Part shown: one piece after another, positions 1 through 6,308 of the stretch
Layout of the letters: each line of letters opens with the position of its first letter
Position numbering within the stretch: position 1 is the first letter of the stretch
Assembly (NCBI GenBank): GCA_041481485.1
Contig: JBGPBY010000437.1
Span: 1 to 6,376, forward strand
Length of the DNA stretch: 6,376 nt
Direction: 5' to 3'
Origin: JBGPBY01 sp041481485
Lineage (GTDB): Bacteria; Acidobacteriota; Terriglobia; 20CM-2-55-15
Translations under genes and position numbers: made by a program
Notes under the pieces: model-generated
The model's input: only the letters and a program-made list of their open reading frames with translations
What the model was told of the DNA's origin: nothing
Database searches by the model: none

Positions 1-42
1 AATCCCGGCACGATAGGAAACCGTAGTCGAATGCAATTCCCC

Positions 43-126
43 ACTGTAGGGGCGGTCTATGACCGCCCATAATTTAGAGGCCTGCATTCCTCCAGATTGC
101 GGGCGGTCATAGACCGCCCCTACAGT
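43..126. repeat. Inverted pair of palindromic repeats (pair A)
   Basis: Bases 43-68 are repeated exactly as the reverse complement at 101-126: a perfect 26-base inverted repeat around a 32-base spacer. Each 26-base unit is itself a hairpin. In the left unit an 8-bp stem (50-57 with 61-68) closes on the loop TAT; in the right unit 101-108 pairs with 112-119 around ATA. The outer edge of each unit carries the non-palindromic tag ACTGTAG (read outward-in on the left, complemented on the right). The pair can therefore fold either as one long stem or as two small hairpins. The arrangement resembles REP/BIME-type or MITE-like elements. No transposase is present, so the mode of spread is unknown. 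Confidence 0.9.
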
Positions 127-153
127 CGCTCAATTCGAATTCATTCACACATT

Positions 154-171
154 CACAGACCGCGTCTACAG
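154..171 (-). repeat. Degenerate solo half copy of the palindromic repeat
   Basis: This stretch matches 3913-3930 (part of pair B) at 16 of 18 positions by direct comparison. It keeps the ACTGTAG-side tag and one arm, but lacks the distal arm needed for the hairpin. Its arm carries the CGCG form seen in pair B, not the CGCC form of the neighbouring pair A, so it is not a simple local duplication of pair A. Confidence 0.6.
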
Positions 172-259
172 CTGCGCAAGCAAATGGAAGATCCCAGCAT
201 AAATCCCCTATTGGATTGAACTCGCCAGATGTGTACGCTCAACTTAAGGCTCTCACCCT

Positions 260-1036
260 ATGGTGCGCGTATCTGTTTTCGTTCTAATTATGGCGTCGCT
301 GGCATTTCCATGTTCCGCACAGCGGAATCCCGCTCCGGTTTCGGATTCCATTGCCATTCGAGGGCATCCGCAATCGCTGCACAATTACGGAACCCGTGGC
401 TCGATGGCCGTCATCGTTTCAAGCGGTGACGGCGGGTGGATTCATCTCGGCCCGCAAGTCGCGGAATTCCTGTCGTCCAAGGGGTATTTCGTCGTGGGGT
501 TCGATGCCAAAACGTATCTGGAGTCCTTCACCACGGGCAAATCCACGCTTCGTCCTCAGGATGAGCCTGGTGACTACAGGCTATTGGTGAACTATGCAGC
601 CCGCGGATCAGTGGGAAAGCCAATCCTCATCGGCGTATCGGAAGGCGCGGGACTCTCGGTTCTTGCCGCCACCGATCCGCAAACCAAACCTCTGATCGCC
701 GGTGTCATTGCCCTCGGCCTTCCGGATATGAACGAACTCGGGTGGCGGTTGAAGGATTCCATCATCTATCTCACACATGCGGTACCGAACGAGCCGTTGT
801 TCAGCGTCGCCGCCATGGTCAAGAAGGTGTCGCCTGTTCCACTTGCGGCGATTCATTCGACTCACGATGAATTTGTCCCGCTGGCGGAGGTTCAACGATT
901 GATTCAGACGGCGGCAACACCGAAGAAACTCTGGGTGATCAACGCCACCGATCACCGATTCACGGGAAACATCGTCGAATTTGATCAGCGATTGCTGGAG
1001 GCTATGGAGTGGGTGAAGCAGAATCAGCCTCATTGA
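260..1036 (+). CDS. Periplasmic VirJ/AcvB-type serine hydrolase, probable aminoacyl-phosphatidylglycerol hydrolase
   Basis: A 258-residue alpha/beta hydrolase of the bacterial virulence protein VirJ/AcvB family. Residues 1-20 form a Sec signal peptide with a hydrophobic core (VFVLIMASLAF) and a likely signal peptidase I site after C-S-A20, placing the enzyme in the periplasm. The C at residue 18 does not sit in a lipobox. The family hallmark S-G-D-G-G-W is at 55-60 and the nucleophile elbow G-V-S-E-G is at 125-129 (Ser127). A likely acid is D203 in T-H-D-E, and the likely catalytic histidine is H232 in A-T-D-H-R-F. The length is close to single-domain VirJ, shorter than two-domain AcvB. AcvB and the Pseudomonas PA0919 protein hydrolyse lysyl- or alanyl-phosphatidylglycerol and are encoded beside MprF homologs. 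The overlapping mprF downstream supports the same role here; the substrate amino acid cannot be read from sequence. The ATG at 260 is chosen because it begins the signal peptide; AAGG at 246-249 is only a weak ribosome site. Confidence 0.85.
   Translation: MVRVSVFVLIMASLAFPCSAQRNPAPVSDSIAIRGHPQSLHNYGTRGSMAVIVSSGDGGWIHLGPQVAEFLSSKGYFVVGFDAKTYLESFTTGKSTLRPQDEPGDYRLLVNYAARGSVGKPILIGVSEGAGLSVLAATDPQTKPLIAGVIALGLPDMNELGWRLKDSIIYLTHAVPNEPLFSVAAMVKKVSPVPLAAIHSTHDEFVPLAEVQRLIQTAATPKKLWVINATDHRFTGNIVEFDQRLLEAMEWVKQNQPH
997..1001 (+). promoter_or_regulatory. Ribosome binding site for mprF inside the hydrolase gene
   Basis: GGAGG lies 7 bases before the GTG at 1009, within the last codons of the hydrolase gene. 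It decides the GTG start over the later candidates TTG 1033 and GTG 1042 and makes translational coupling of the two genes plausible. Confidence 0.65.
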
Positions 1037-3597
1037 GTCCGGTGCGGGAACGCATCGTGCGCGCAGTTCCCGCGATTGCCGGCCTGTTGCTCTTCTTTCT
1101 TGCGCTGGAAATCCTTCGGCGGGAGCTTCACGCTGTCACGTGGCGGACACTCTCCGCCGATGCACTGAATACGCCGTCAACGCAGCTGCTCGCGGCCGCT
1201 CTTTTGACTGCGCTGAACTATGCCGTACTCACCGGTTACGACTTCATCGCCTTCGCATACATCGGCAAACATTTGCCAAAACGGCGAGTGGCCATTGCCT
1301 CGTTCATCGCCTATGCCATTGCCAACAATGTCGGATTCAGTCTGCTGTCGGGCACGTCGGTGCGTTACCGGTTTTATACACGCTGGGGAGTCACCACCGA
1401 ACAACTTTCGCGCATTGTCTTTGCATACACAGTGACGTTCTGGCTTGGGTTGTTTGCGCTCGGCGGCCTCAGTCTCGCCATCGGTCCGCTGCCGGGCACG
1501 CGCGAACTGATCGCGCCGTATCTGATTAAACCTCTTGGCTGGATCCTCATCGCGATCAGTCTTGGTTATATCGTCTCTTCCGCCGTCCATCGCACACCAT
1601 TCAAGATCTGGAAGTTTGAATTCACATTGCCGAATGTCCGGCTGGCGGCGGCGCAGTATGCCGTATCGACCGTGGACTGGCTGCTGGCTGGAACTGTCTT
1701 CTATACGCTTCTGCCGCGGCACGAAGTGCCCTTTCTCGCCGTGCTCGGAGCGTTTTTGGCTTCTCAGATTCTCGGTCTGGTCAGTCATGTTCCGGGAGGG
1801 GTGGGTGTTTTCGAAGGATTGATGGTGCTCTTGCTTGGTCCATACCTGCCCTCAGATCAGCTGGTGCCCGCGCTGGTGGTGTTCCGTACAATTTACTATC
1901 TCGCACCTCTGACAGTCGCACTGGTCTTGCTGGTCGGCGATGAAATCCATCGCCGCCGAGGGCCTGCCGTGCGCGTGACAGCGTATTTAGGGCAACTCAC
2001 CGAACGTCTGGCTCCAATGGTTCTCGCGATATTTACATTCATTGGCGGAATGATTCTGCTGTTCTCCGGGGCCAAGCCCACTGCTCCTGGACGGATGGCG
2101 CTCCTCGAGCGAATTTTGCCGATGGCCATTATTGAAACATCTCACGTTGCCGGAAGCGCAGCCGGTGCGGCGCTGCTGCTGTTGTCGCACGGTCTGTGGA
2201 GGCGGCTGGATGCCGCGTACTACTTCACGATTGCCGTGGTGGCCGTGGGGATTGCAACATCCCTGTTGAAGGGCGGTGGCTACGAGGAAGCTATCCTCCT
2301 TTTAGGTTTTCTCGTGGTGCTGCATCGCGCCAGACCCGCTTTTGACCGCAAGGCGGCGTTCTTCGAAACCCGCTTCTCGGCATCATGGATTGCCGCGGTT
2401 GTTGCTGCAGTTGCAGCTTCAATGTGGCTGGGACGATTCGCATTTAAGCATGTCGAATTCTCGAGCAATCTATGGTGGCAGTTTGAACGAAATTCCCAGG
2501 CATCGCGTTTTCTGCGCGGTTCCGTTGCCGCCGCAACGATTGTTCTTTTGTTTGCACTGATGCGACTGCTGAGAATTGCGCCACATGAAGCGGAAGAGCC
2601 ATCGAATGAAGACCTGGATTCGGCTGCTGCCATTATCGACGGCCAAAATTCCTCGCGACCCTCGCTGGTTTATCTTCGCGACAAGGCCATCCTGTTCGAT
2701 GAACAGCGGGAAGGTTTCGTGATGTATGGCGTGCAGGGCCGAACCTGGGTTGCGCTCGGCGATCCGGTCGGGCCGCCAACCCGGATTGCCGATCTCATCC
2801 GGCTCTTTCTGGAAAAGTGCGATGACTTCGGCGGCACGCCGGTTTTCTATGAAATCAGCAAACACTACCTGCATCACTACGCCGATTTTGGCCTTGCCTT
2901 CGCGAAGCTGGGGGAAGAAGGACGAGTGGATCTCGGCCGGTTCAGTCTTGAAGGAAGTGCCGGTTCCCGGTTCCGGCAGGTGTTGCGGCGCACGGAGCGG
3001 ACCGGCGGCCAGTTCCGGCTGATGGAAAGCGTCGGGGCCACAGCGATGGACGAACTTCGCGCCGTTTCCGACGATTGGATTGAGCAGCGGGCGGGCGCGG
3101 AGAAGGGATTCTCTCTTGGCTTCTTCGATCCGGGGTACGTTGCACGCTTTCCCGTGGCGGTAATGGAACGGGAAGGACGCATCCAGGCATTCGCAACCCT
3201 ATTGACAACACGCTCGAAGGAAGAACTTTCGATCGACTTGATGCGATTCCATCGTGACGCGCCAAAGGAAGTCATGGAGGCGCTGTTCGTTCATATCATG
3301 GTGTGGGGGAAGGATCAGGGATATCGATGGTTTGCGCTGGGAATGGCCCCAATGTCGGGATTCGAGCAATCGCCAGTCGCGCCGTTATGGACGCGCGCGG
3401 GCATATTTTTGTATGAGCATGGCGAATCGCTATACAACTTTCAGGGCCTTCGGGCGTTTAAGGAGAAGTTTGATCCGGAGTGGGAAGCCCGCTACCTCGC
3501 ATATCCTGGAGGATTGAAATTGCCTCGGACTCTGGCCGACATCGCGGCGCTGATTGCCGGGGGATATCGACGGATCTTTGTCCGAAGGAGAGGGTAA
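1009..3597 (+). CDS. mprF: MprF-type bifunctional aminoacyl-phosphatidylglycerol synthase and flippase
   Basis: This 862-residue inner-membrane protein transfers an amino acid from aminoacyl-tRNA to phosphatidylglycerol and flips the product outward, reducing negative surface charge and giving resistance to cationic peptides. The length matches full MprF (about 840-880). The N-terminal half, residues about 17-520, holds roughly 14 hydrophobic segments. It includes the flippase-domain motifs S-G-T-S-V-R-Y-R (114-121) and V-P-G-G-V-G-V-F-E (261-269). The cytosolic C-terminal DUF2156 (GNAT-like) domain, about 545-850, shows L-G-D-P-V-G (583-588), F-Y-E-I-S (613-617), R-F-R-Q-V-L-R-R (654-661), S-I-D-L-M-R-F (741-747) and Y-N-F-Q-G-L-R-A-F-K (809-818). 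D743 and R746 have the spacing of the aspartate/arginine pair known to matter in MprF synthases. Both domains are intact. Whether it adds lysine, alanine or another residue cannot be told. It starts at GTG behind GGAGG and overlaps the hydrolase by 28 bases, so the two are surely one operon. Confidence 0.93.
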   Translation: MGEAESASLSPVRERIVRAVPAIAGLLLFFLALEILRRELHAVTWRTLSADALNTPSTQLLAAALLTALNYAVLTGYDFIAFAYIGKHLPKRRVAIASFIAYAIANNVGFSLLSGTSVRYRFYTRWGVTTEQLSRIVFAYTVTFWLGLFALGGLSLAIGPLPGTRELIAPYLIKPLGWILIAISLGYIVSSAVHRTPFKIWKFEFTLPNVRLAAAQYAVSTVDWLLAGTVFYTLLPRHEVPFLAVLGAFLASQILGLVSHVPGGVGVFEGLMVLLLGPYLPSDQLVPALVVFRTIYYLAPLTVALVLLVGDEIHRRRGPAVRVTAYLGQLTERLAPMVLAIFTFIGGMILLFSGAKPTAPGRMALLERILPMAIIETSHVAGSAAGAALLLLSHGLWRRLDAAYYFTIAVVAVGIATSLLKGGGYEEAILLLGFLVVLHRARPAFDRKAAFFETRFSASWIAAVVAAVAASMWLGRFAFKHVEFSSNLWWQFERNSQASRFLRGSVAAATIVLLFALMRLLRIAPHEAEEPSNEDLDSAAAIIDGQNSSRPSLVYLRDKAILFDEQREGFVMYGVQGRTWVALGDPVGPPTRIADLIRLFLEKCDDFGGTPVFYEISKHYLHHYADFGLAFAKLGEEGRVDLGRFSLEGSAGSRFRQVLRRTERTGGQFRLMESVGATAMDELRAVSDDWIEQRAGAEKGFSLGFFDPGYVARFPVAVMEREGRIQAFATLLTTRSKEELSIDLMRFHRDAPKEVMEALFVHIMVWGKDQGYRWFALGMAPMSGFEQSPVAPLWTRAGIFLYEHGESLYNFQGLRAFKEKFDPEWEARYLAYPGGLKLPRTLADIAALIAGGYRRIFVRRRG
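3585..3590 (+). promoter_or_regulatory. Strong ribosome binding site at the 3' end of mprF
   Basis: AAGGAG ends 6 bases before an ATG (3597-3599) that overlaps the mprF stop codon by one base (TAATG). This is the best Shine-Dalgarno match noticed in the window, yet the frame it serves is only 18 codons long. Confidence 0.45.
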
Positions 3598-3653
3598 TGC
3601 GGAAGGGGAATTTCCGGAGTCTGGTCTCTCAAGCTGCCCGGCAAAGGCGATAA
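3597..3653 (+). CDS. Possible 18-codon leader-like or relic ORF coupled to mprF
   Basis: The ORF runs from an ATG overlapping the mprF stop to TAA at 3651 and encodes MRKGNFRSLVSQAARQRR, a basic peptide with no recognisable domain. Support is limited to its ribosome site and the TAATG coupling. It could be a real small peptide, the start of a decayed third operon gene, or chance. In the same frame, after stops at 3651 and 3666, comes the PEP-CTERM-like ORF at 3675, which favours a decayed gene slightly. No function is proposed. Confidence 0.25.
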   Translation: MRKGNFRSLVSQAARQRR

Positions 3654-3674
3654 TTGAAAAGTGTTTAGGCTATT

Positions 3675-3773
3675 ATGGCAACTTCACTGGCGTCGGTCGT
3701 TCCCGAAGAGACATCGTTGGTTTCAATCGGATTTGGAATGACGGGATTGTTGGTAATCCGAAAAGGTTCTTAG
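3675..3773 (+). pseudogene. PEP-CTERM sorting-signal-like remnant (32 codons)
   Basis: The frame from ATG 3675 to TAG 3771 ends in a peptide with the layout of a PEP-CTERM protein-sorting signal. It has V-P-E-E (residues 9-12), then S-L, then a hydrophobic glycine-rich stretch (SIGFGMTGLLVI, 17-28), then R-K-G-S at the very end. Canonical tails have V-P-E-P, a hydrophobic helix with G-x-G, and a basic C-terminus; here the last P of the motif is E. An exported protein should precede the tail, but the frame is closed by TAG at 3666, and no signal peptide or passenger domain is visible between mprF and here. It is therefore best read as the 3' end of a deleted or decayed exosortase substrate. 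Chance resemblance in a short ORF is possible. Confidence 0.4.
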
Positions 3774-3826
3774 CCGGCTTCGTTTATCCACGCTGGAAAG
3801 ATGGTTCAGCTTGAAATCTGCGGCCC

Positions 3827-3931
3827 ACTGTAGGCGCGGTCTATGACCGCGCACAGTTTTTCAGACCGGGATTCTTCGAATTGAACTCCATGAACGAGAG
3901 ATTGTACGCGGTCATAGACCGCGCCTACAGT
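3827..3931. repeat. Inverted pair of palindromic repeats (pair B)
   Basis: Bases 3827-3851 recur exactly as the reverse complement at 3907-3931: a perfect 25-base inverted repeat around a 55-base spacer. The units are the same as in pair A except for one base pair. G51-C67 of pair A is replaced by C3835-G3851, so the internal hairpin (3834-3841 with 3845-3852, loop TAT) is preserved. The right unit shows the matching change. The spacer is unrelated in length and sequence to that of pair A. The element sits between two convergent gene ends, a common place for REP-like sequences. Confidence 0.9.
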
Positions 3932-4020
3932 AAACGCGCCACAGCCTAAGAACGCCGACGTTTCTTCCTTTGGACGCAGGCTTCGGTCCAGCGTTTGCCC
4001 AGCGCATGCAGGCTCTCGCC

Positions 4021-5304
4021 TCATTGCCCTCGGAGCCATAAGAACAAACCGGTACATAGCGCGGCTAGTAACGCCGCGCCAAATACGATGGGCCACCCGC
4101 GTGTAAGCACTCCACGTAATCGTTCCGCCCTGGATACCGGCGGCGCGGCATTGATGAATCCCTGAAAGCTGCGGTTGAATCCATTGCCACGGGGCGGAAA
4201 AAGATTTGCAGACGTGAATCGTCCAGCTTTGAAATCGTCTATAGTCGATAGGATCGGCGCGAGCGCTATTGAGGTGCCATTGGAGCGCCCGCCTCCGCCG
4301 GGTATCCAGCGGATGAACGTGCTCAATCGATTCAAGGGCAACGCAGCAACATTATCGTAGAACAGCTCGGCTCCGCCGTTGGGATTGCCGCGCCGGTCGC
4401 CACCACGGAAGAGATATCCTTCCACGTTCGATGTATAGAACGCAGACACCACGGCACCGTGGTCTTTCAAGAACTTCCCCACGGAGCGGATCGCCGAAGG
4501 TCCACCGAAATCGCCGGTTATTGGAATGATGAGATTGCGAAGTTCCAGATCGCGAACTGCGCGATAACTTTCTTCACTGGCCAGGTAGCTCCACTCGCGG
4601 CCATTCCGATCGGTCTCCGTCATTAGCTCCATGTAGCTCGGCATGAAGGCGCGGCTGCCAATACCGCCGCCACGTGAGTTGTAGTTGATAGCGGGTCCGA
4701 AATCGCAAAATGCTGCATAAAGATTCTCGAGACTGGCAAGGTCGTCGCGCGTCAACGCAAAACGGTGCGTCTCAACCAACAGTTTCCGGACGTCCTGAAA
4801 ATTCCGGGCACACGAAGTCCGGTCGGCGGCAGCATCCTGATAGGCATCGAATAATTCCGCCGCAGACGAAGCGCCGGTCAACCCGTCTGTATGAAGACTG
4901 CGGGAAAAAAGTCGCGAGACGAATGCCGCGCGATCCGGGGACAATTCGAAGAGCGCCTTGTAGAGAAAGTGCTCCAGCATATTCTGGCGGCGGATGTCGA
5001 TGATGATCACCATGCGGGGGCGGATCGCCGCAATGTAGTTGAAATTCTGCTCAGGGCCGACGCCAAGGTATACCCCAGCGGACGATACTGTACTCTTGAG
5101 CGTCGACATCACGCTCGGGAAATCCGTCTCGTTCGAAAGTAGATTCTCGGACTGAAACTCTCCGTTCGGTTCAGACAGGTCCGCAATCAACTTCCAAAAA
5201 CTACTGTCATCCAGTTTGGCCGGCAGCGAATCGGCGGCACGGACGCGCACCGGCGCGAGAACCAGCGCGATCAGCACCGCAACGATAACGAGACAGCGAT
5301 TCAT
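4021..5304 (-). CDS. Secreted, C-terminally anchored protein with a Rossmann/methyltransferase-like core, function unknown
   Basis: This 427-residue protein has a Sec signal peptide at about 1-23 (core VIVAVLIALVLAP, likely cut after V-R-A). A C-terminal membrane helix lies at about 404-424, followed by the short tail L-R-G-Q. The middle contains F-W-K-L-I-A-D-L-S-E-P (36-46), then G-V-Y-L-G-V-G-P-E-Q-N-F (77-88) and V-I-I-I-D-I-R-R-Q-N (99-108). A glycine-rich loop followed by a strand ending in an acidic residue is the pattern of a nucleotide- or SAM-binding Rossmann fold. A second block, L-I-I-P-I-T-G-D-F-G-G-P (258-269), looks like a further strand-loop. I associate the D-I-R-R-Q-N block with a conserved family of hypothetical proteins (labelled LIC_10091-like in some annotations), but this is from memory. 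No reaction can be assigned, and a SAM-dependent role would be odd outside the cytoplasm. The ATG at 5304 begins the signal peptide; GAG 8 bases upstream is a weak ribosome site. The gene is divergent from the ClpP-like gene and convergent with mprF. Confidence 0.8.
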   Translation of the reverse strand: MNRCLVIVAVLIALVLAPVRVRAADSLPAKLDDSSFWKLIADLSEPNGEFQSENLLSNETDFPSVMSTLKSTVSSAGVYLGVGPEQNFNYIAAIRPRMVIIIDIRRQNMLEHFLYKALFELSPDRAAFVSRLFSRSLHTDGLTGASSAAELFDAYQDAAADRTSCARNFQDVRKLLVETHRFALTRDDLASLENLYAAFCDFGPAINYNSRGGGIGSRAFMPSYMELMTETDRNGREWSYLASEESYRAVRDLELRNLIIPITGDFGGPSAIRSVGKFLKDHGAVVSAFYTSNVEGYLFRGGDRRGNPNGGAELFYDNVAALPLNRLSTFIRWIPGGGGRSNGTSIALAPILSTIDDFKAGRFTSANLFPPRGNGFNRSFQGFINAAPPVSRAERLRGVLTRGWPIVFGAALLAALCTGLFLWLRGQ

Positions 5305-5462
5305 TATTTAGACTCGATATTTCGGATGGCTATTGATTGTCCCGGGGCGGCTCGTTTTCGCCATTGTCCTCAATTCGATCGGATTTTACACTCATTCCGC
5401 TATCCATAGCTTTGGCGATGACGGTATCTTTTAGTTCCTTGAACCGTTTCGCCGGAAACTCT
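5305..5462. promoter_or_regulatory. Divergent intergenic region, likely two back-to-back promoters
   Basis: About 158 bases separate the start of the secreted Rossmann-like gene (-) from the preferred start of the ClpP-like lipoprotein gene (+). Promoters for both must lie here or just inside it, but I found no -35/-10 pair good enough to name. An in-frame extension of the + gene reaches back to 5337. Its extra residues lack signal-peptide character, so the region is treated as non-coding. Confidence 0.4.
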
Positions 5463-6200
5463 ATGATCGCATTCCCGCCAATCATGCGTCCGCCTTTACA
5501 GTCGCCCTGCCTTCTCATTGGGCTGGTACTTGGCATTTTCACTTTGATGATTGCTGCCTGTGCGGCGCATCGCGCGCCTGTTCCGGTTTTTTGGGATGGG
5601 ACTGACGCTCTCGTGTATCGGGGAACTCTGAGCAAAGCTGCAAACGAGAGGGTGTTTCAACTTTATAAGAAAGCCAGATTCAAACCGCATCTTCTCAAGA
5701 TCACCAGCGATGGAGGAGACGTGGTTCTGGGAATGGATCTGGGAGACTGGGTTTTTCAAAACCATTTGGACGTGGAGATCGTCGACCGCTGTTTGTCATC
5801 ATGCGCGAACTATGTGTTTACAGCAGCGAAGGTGAAGTATTTGAATCCGGACGCCATTCTGATGTGGCACGGCGGCGCGCACCAGCAAAATCTCGAGAAG
5901 CAATATCAGGCGTTGGGTCCGGCGGGCATGGCCTCCTGGGATGCCTGGAAACGCCGGGAAGACGCGTTCTTTTTAAAGATTGGTGTTCGGCAAACCATTA
6001 CAACCTACGGCCAAACCGTTGCAGACCCAGGTCCTGCTCAGTATTCAATGGGCTATGACTACAGTATTGCCGACTTGGAGAAGTTTTTTGGGATTGCCAA
6101 CATTGTTGAAAAAGGCGGCGCGTGGCGCTGGCGTGAACTCCGGCCCGAAATTGTTTCTCCGATTCGCAGAGTCGCTGTGGCTACACTAACTCCTCCTTGA
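5463..6200 (+). CDS. Probable lipoprotein with a ClpP/COG3904-like serine protease fold
   Basis: A 245-residue protein from the preferred ATG at 5463, which has GGAA 5 bases upstream. ATG 5484, seven codons later, is an equally good signal-peptide start but lacks a ribosome site. A hydrophobic core (CLLIGLVLGIFTLM) is followed by the lipobox I-A-A-C with Cys33, so it is probably a lipoprotein facing the periplasm. The mature part resembles periplasmic ClpP/crotonase-fold proteins. The S-D-G-G-D turn at 82-86 matches the oxyanion-forming S-x-G-G segment of ClpP. The block R-C-L-S-S-C-A-N (109-116) supplies the likely nucleophile Ser113. M-W-H-G-G (134-138) supplies the likely His136, 23 residues on, close to the Ser-His spacing of ClpP. 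The paired cysteines around the serine (110 and 114) are seen in the COG3904 group and could form a disulfide. The third catalytic residue is not clear. The substrate is unknown; a peptidase role is inferred from the fold only. Confidence 0.8.
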   Translation: MIAFPPIMRPPLQSPCLLIGLVLGIFTLMIAACAAHRAPVPVFWDGTDALVYRGTLSKAANERVFQLYKKARFKPHLLKITSDGGDVVLGMDLGDWVFQNHLDVEIVDRCLSSCANYVFTAAKVKYLNPDAILMWHGGAHQQNLEKQYQALGPAGMASWDAWKRREDAFFLKIGVRQTITTYGQTVADPGPAQYSMGYDYSIADLEKFFGIANIVEKGGAWRWRELRPEIVSPIRRVAVATLTPP

Positions 6201-6308
6201 TTGAAGCGGCAGTTTCAACAAGCCGTTCCATGGTCGGAAGAAAGTGAATGTGGACGGGGAAGTTTCTGGATCTGCCGCCGCTGACGCGGCTCAGATTCCG
6301 GGATTGAG

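Larger units (their letters stand above)
1..259. other. Non-coding leader region upstream of the hydrolase-mprF operon
   Basis: No convincing gene lies here. The first half is taken up by an inverted pair of palindromic repeats (43-126) and the next part by a degenerate half copy (154-171), both listed separately. The remaining stretch, about 172-259, should hold the operon promoter. I could not pick a convincing -35/-10 pair by eye, so no promoter is called. A short ORF starting at ATG 229 overlaps the hydrolase gene in another frame and looks like a shadow. Confidence 0.6.
3598..4020. other. Intergenic region between convergent genes
   Basis: This 423-base stretch separates mprF (+) from the secreted Rossmann-like gene (-). 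It holds the two small ORFs described separately (3597-3653 and 3675-3773) and repeat pair B (3827-3931). I see no stable hairpin followed by a run of T on either strand, so no canonical intrinsic terminator is called. Pair B could block transcription from both sides, but that is inference. Positions 3932-4020 show nothing recognisable. Confidence 0.6.

Noticed and set aside
1177..1788. 203-residue antisense ORF within mprF
   Set aside because: Opposite-strand shadow of the mprF membrane domain; mprF itself matches its family over the whole length.
3600..3616. CGGAA/TTCCG stem just after mprF as a terminator
   Set aside because: The stem is only 5 bp with no following T run.
3654..3676. TTGAAA and TATTAT as a promoter after mprF
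   Set aside because: The spacer is only 11 bases, far from the 16-18 needed.
3554..3814. 86-residue ORF overlapping the mprF end
   Set aside because: It starts inside mprF in another frame, has no family resemblance, and runs through intergenic sequence. The ribosome site nearby serves the ATG at 3597 instead.
43..3931. CRISPR-like repeats
   Set aside because: The repeats come as inverted pairs with unequal spacers and not as a regular direct-repeat array, and no cas gene is present.
3806..4096. 96-residue - strand ORF covering pair B
   Set aside because: Much of it is a translation of the inverted repeats and of the end of the neighbouring gene in another frame; there is no coding signature.
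5337..5462. N-terminal extension of the ClpP-like protein to ATG 5337
   Set aside because: It would put 42 extra residues without signal-peptide character before a clear lipoprotein signal sequence, and would move into the divergent promoter region.
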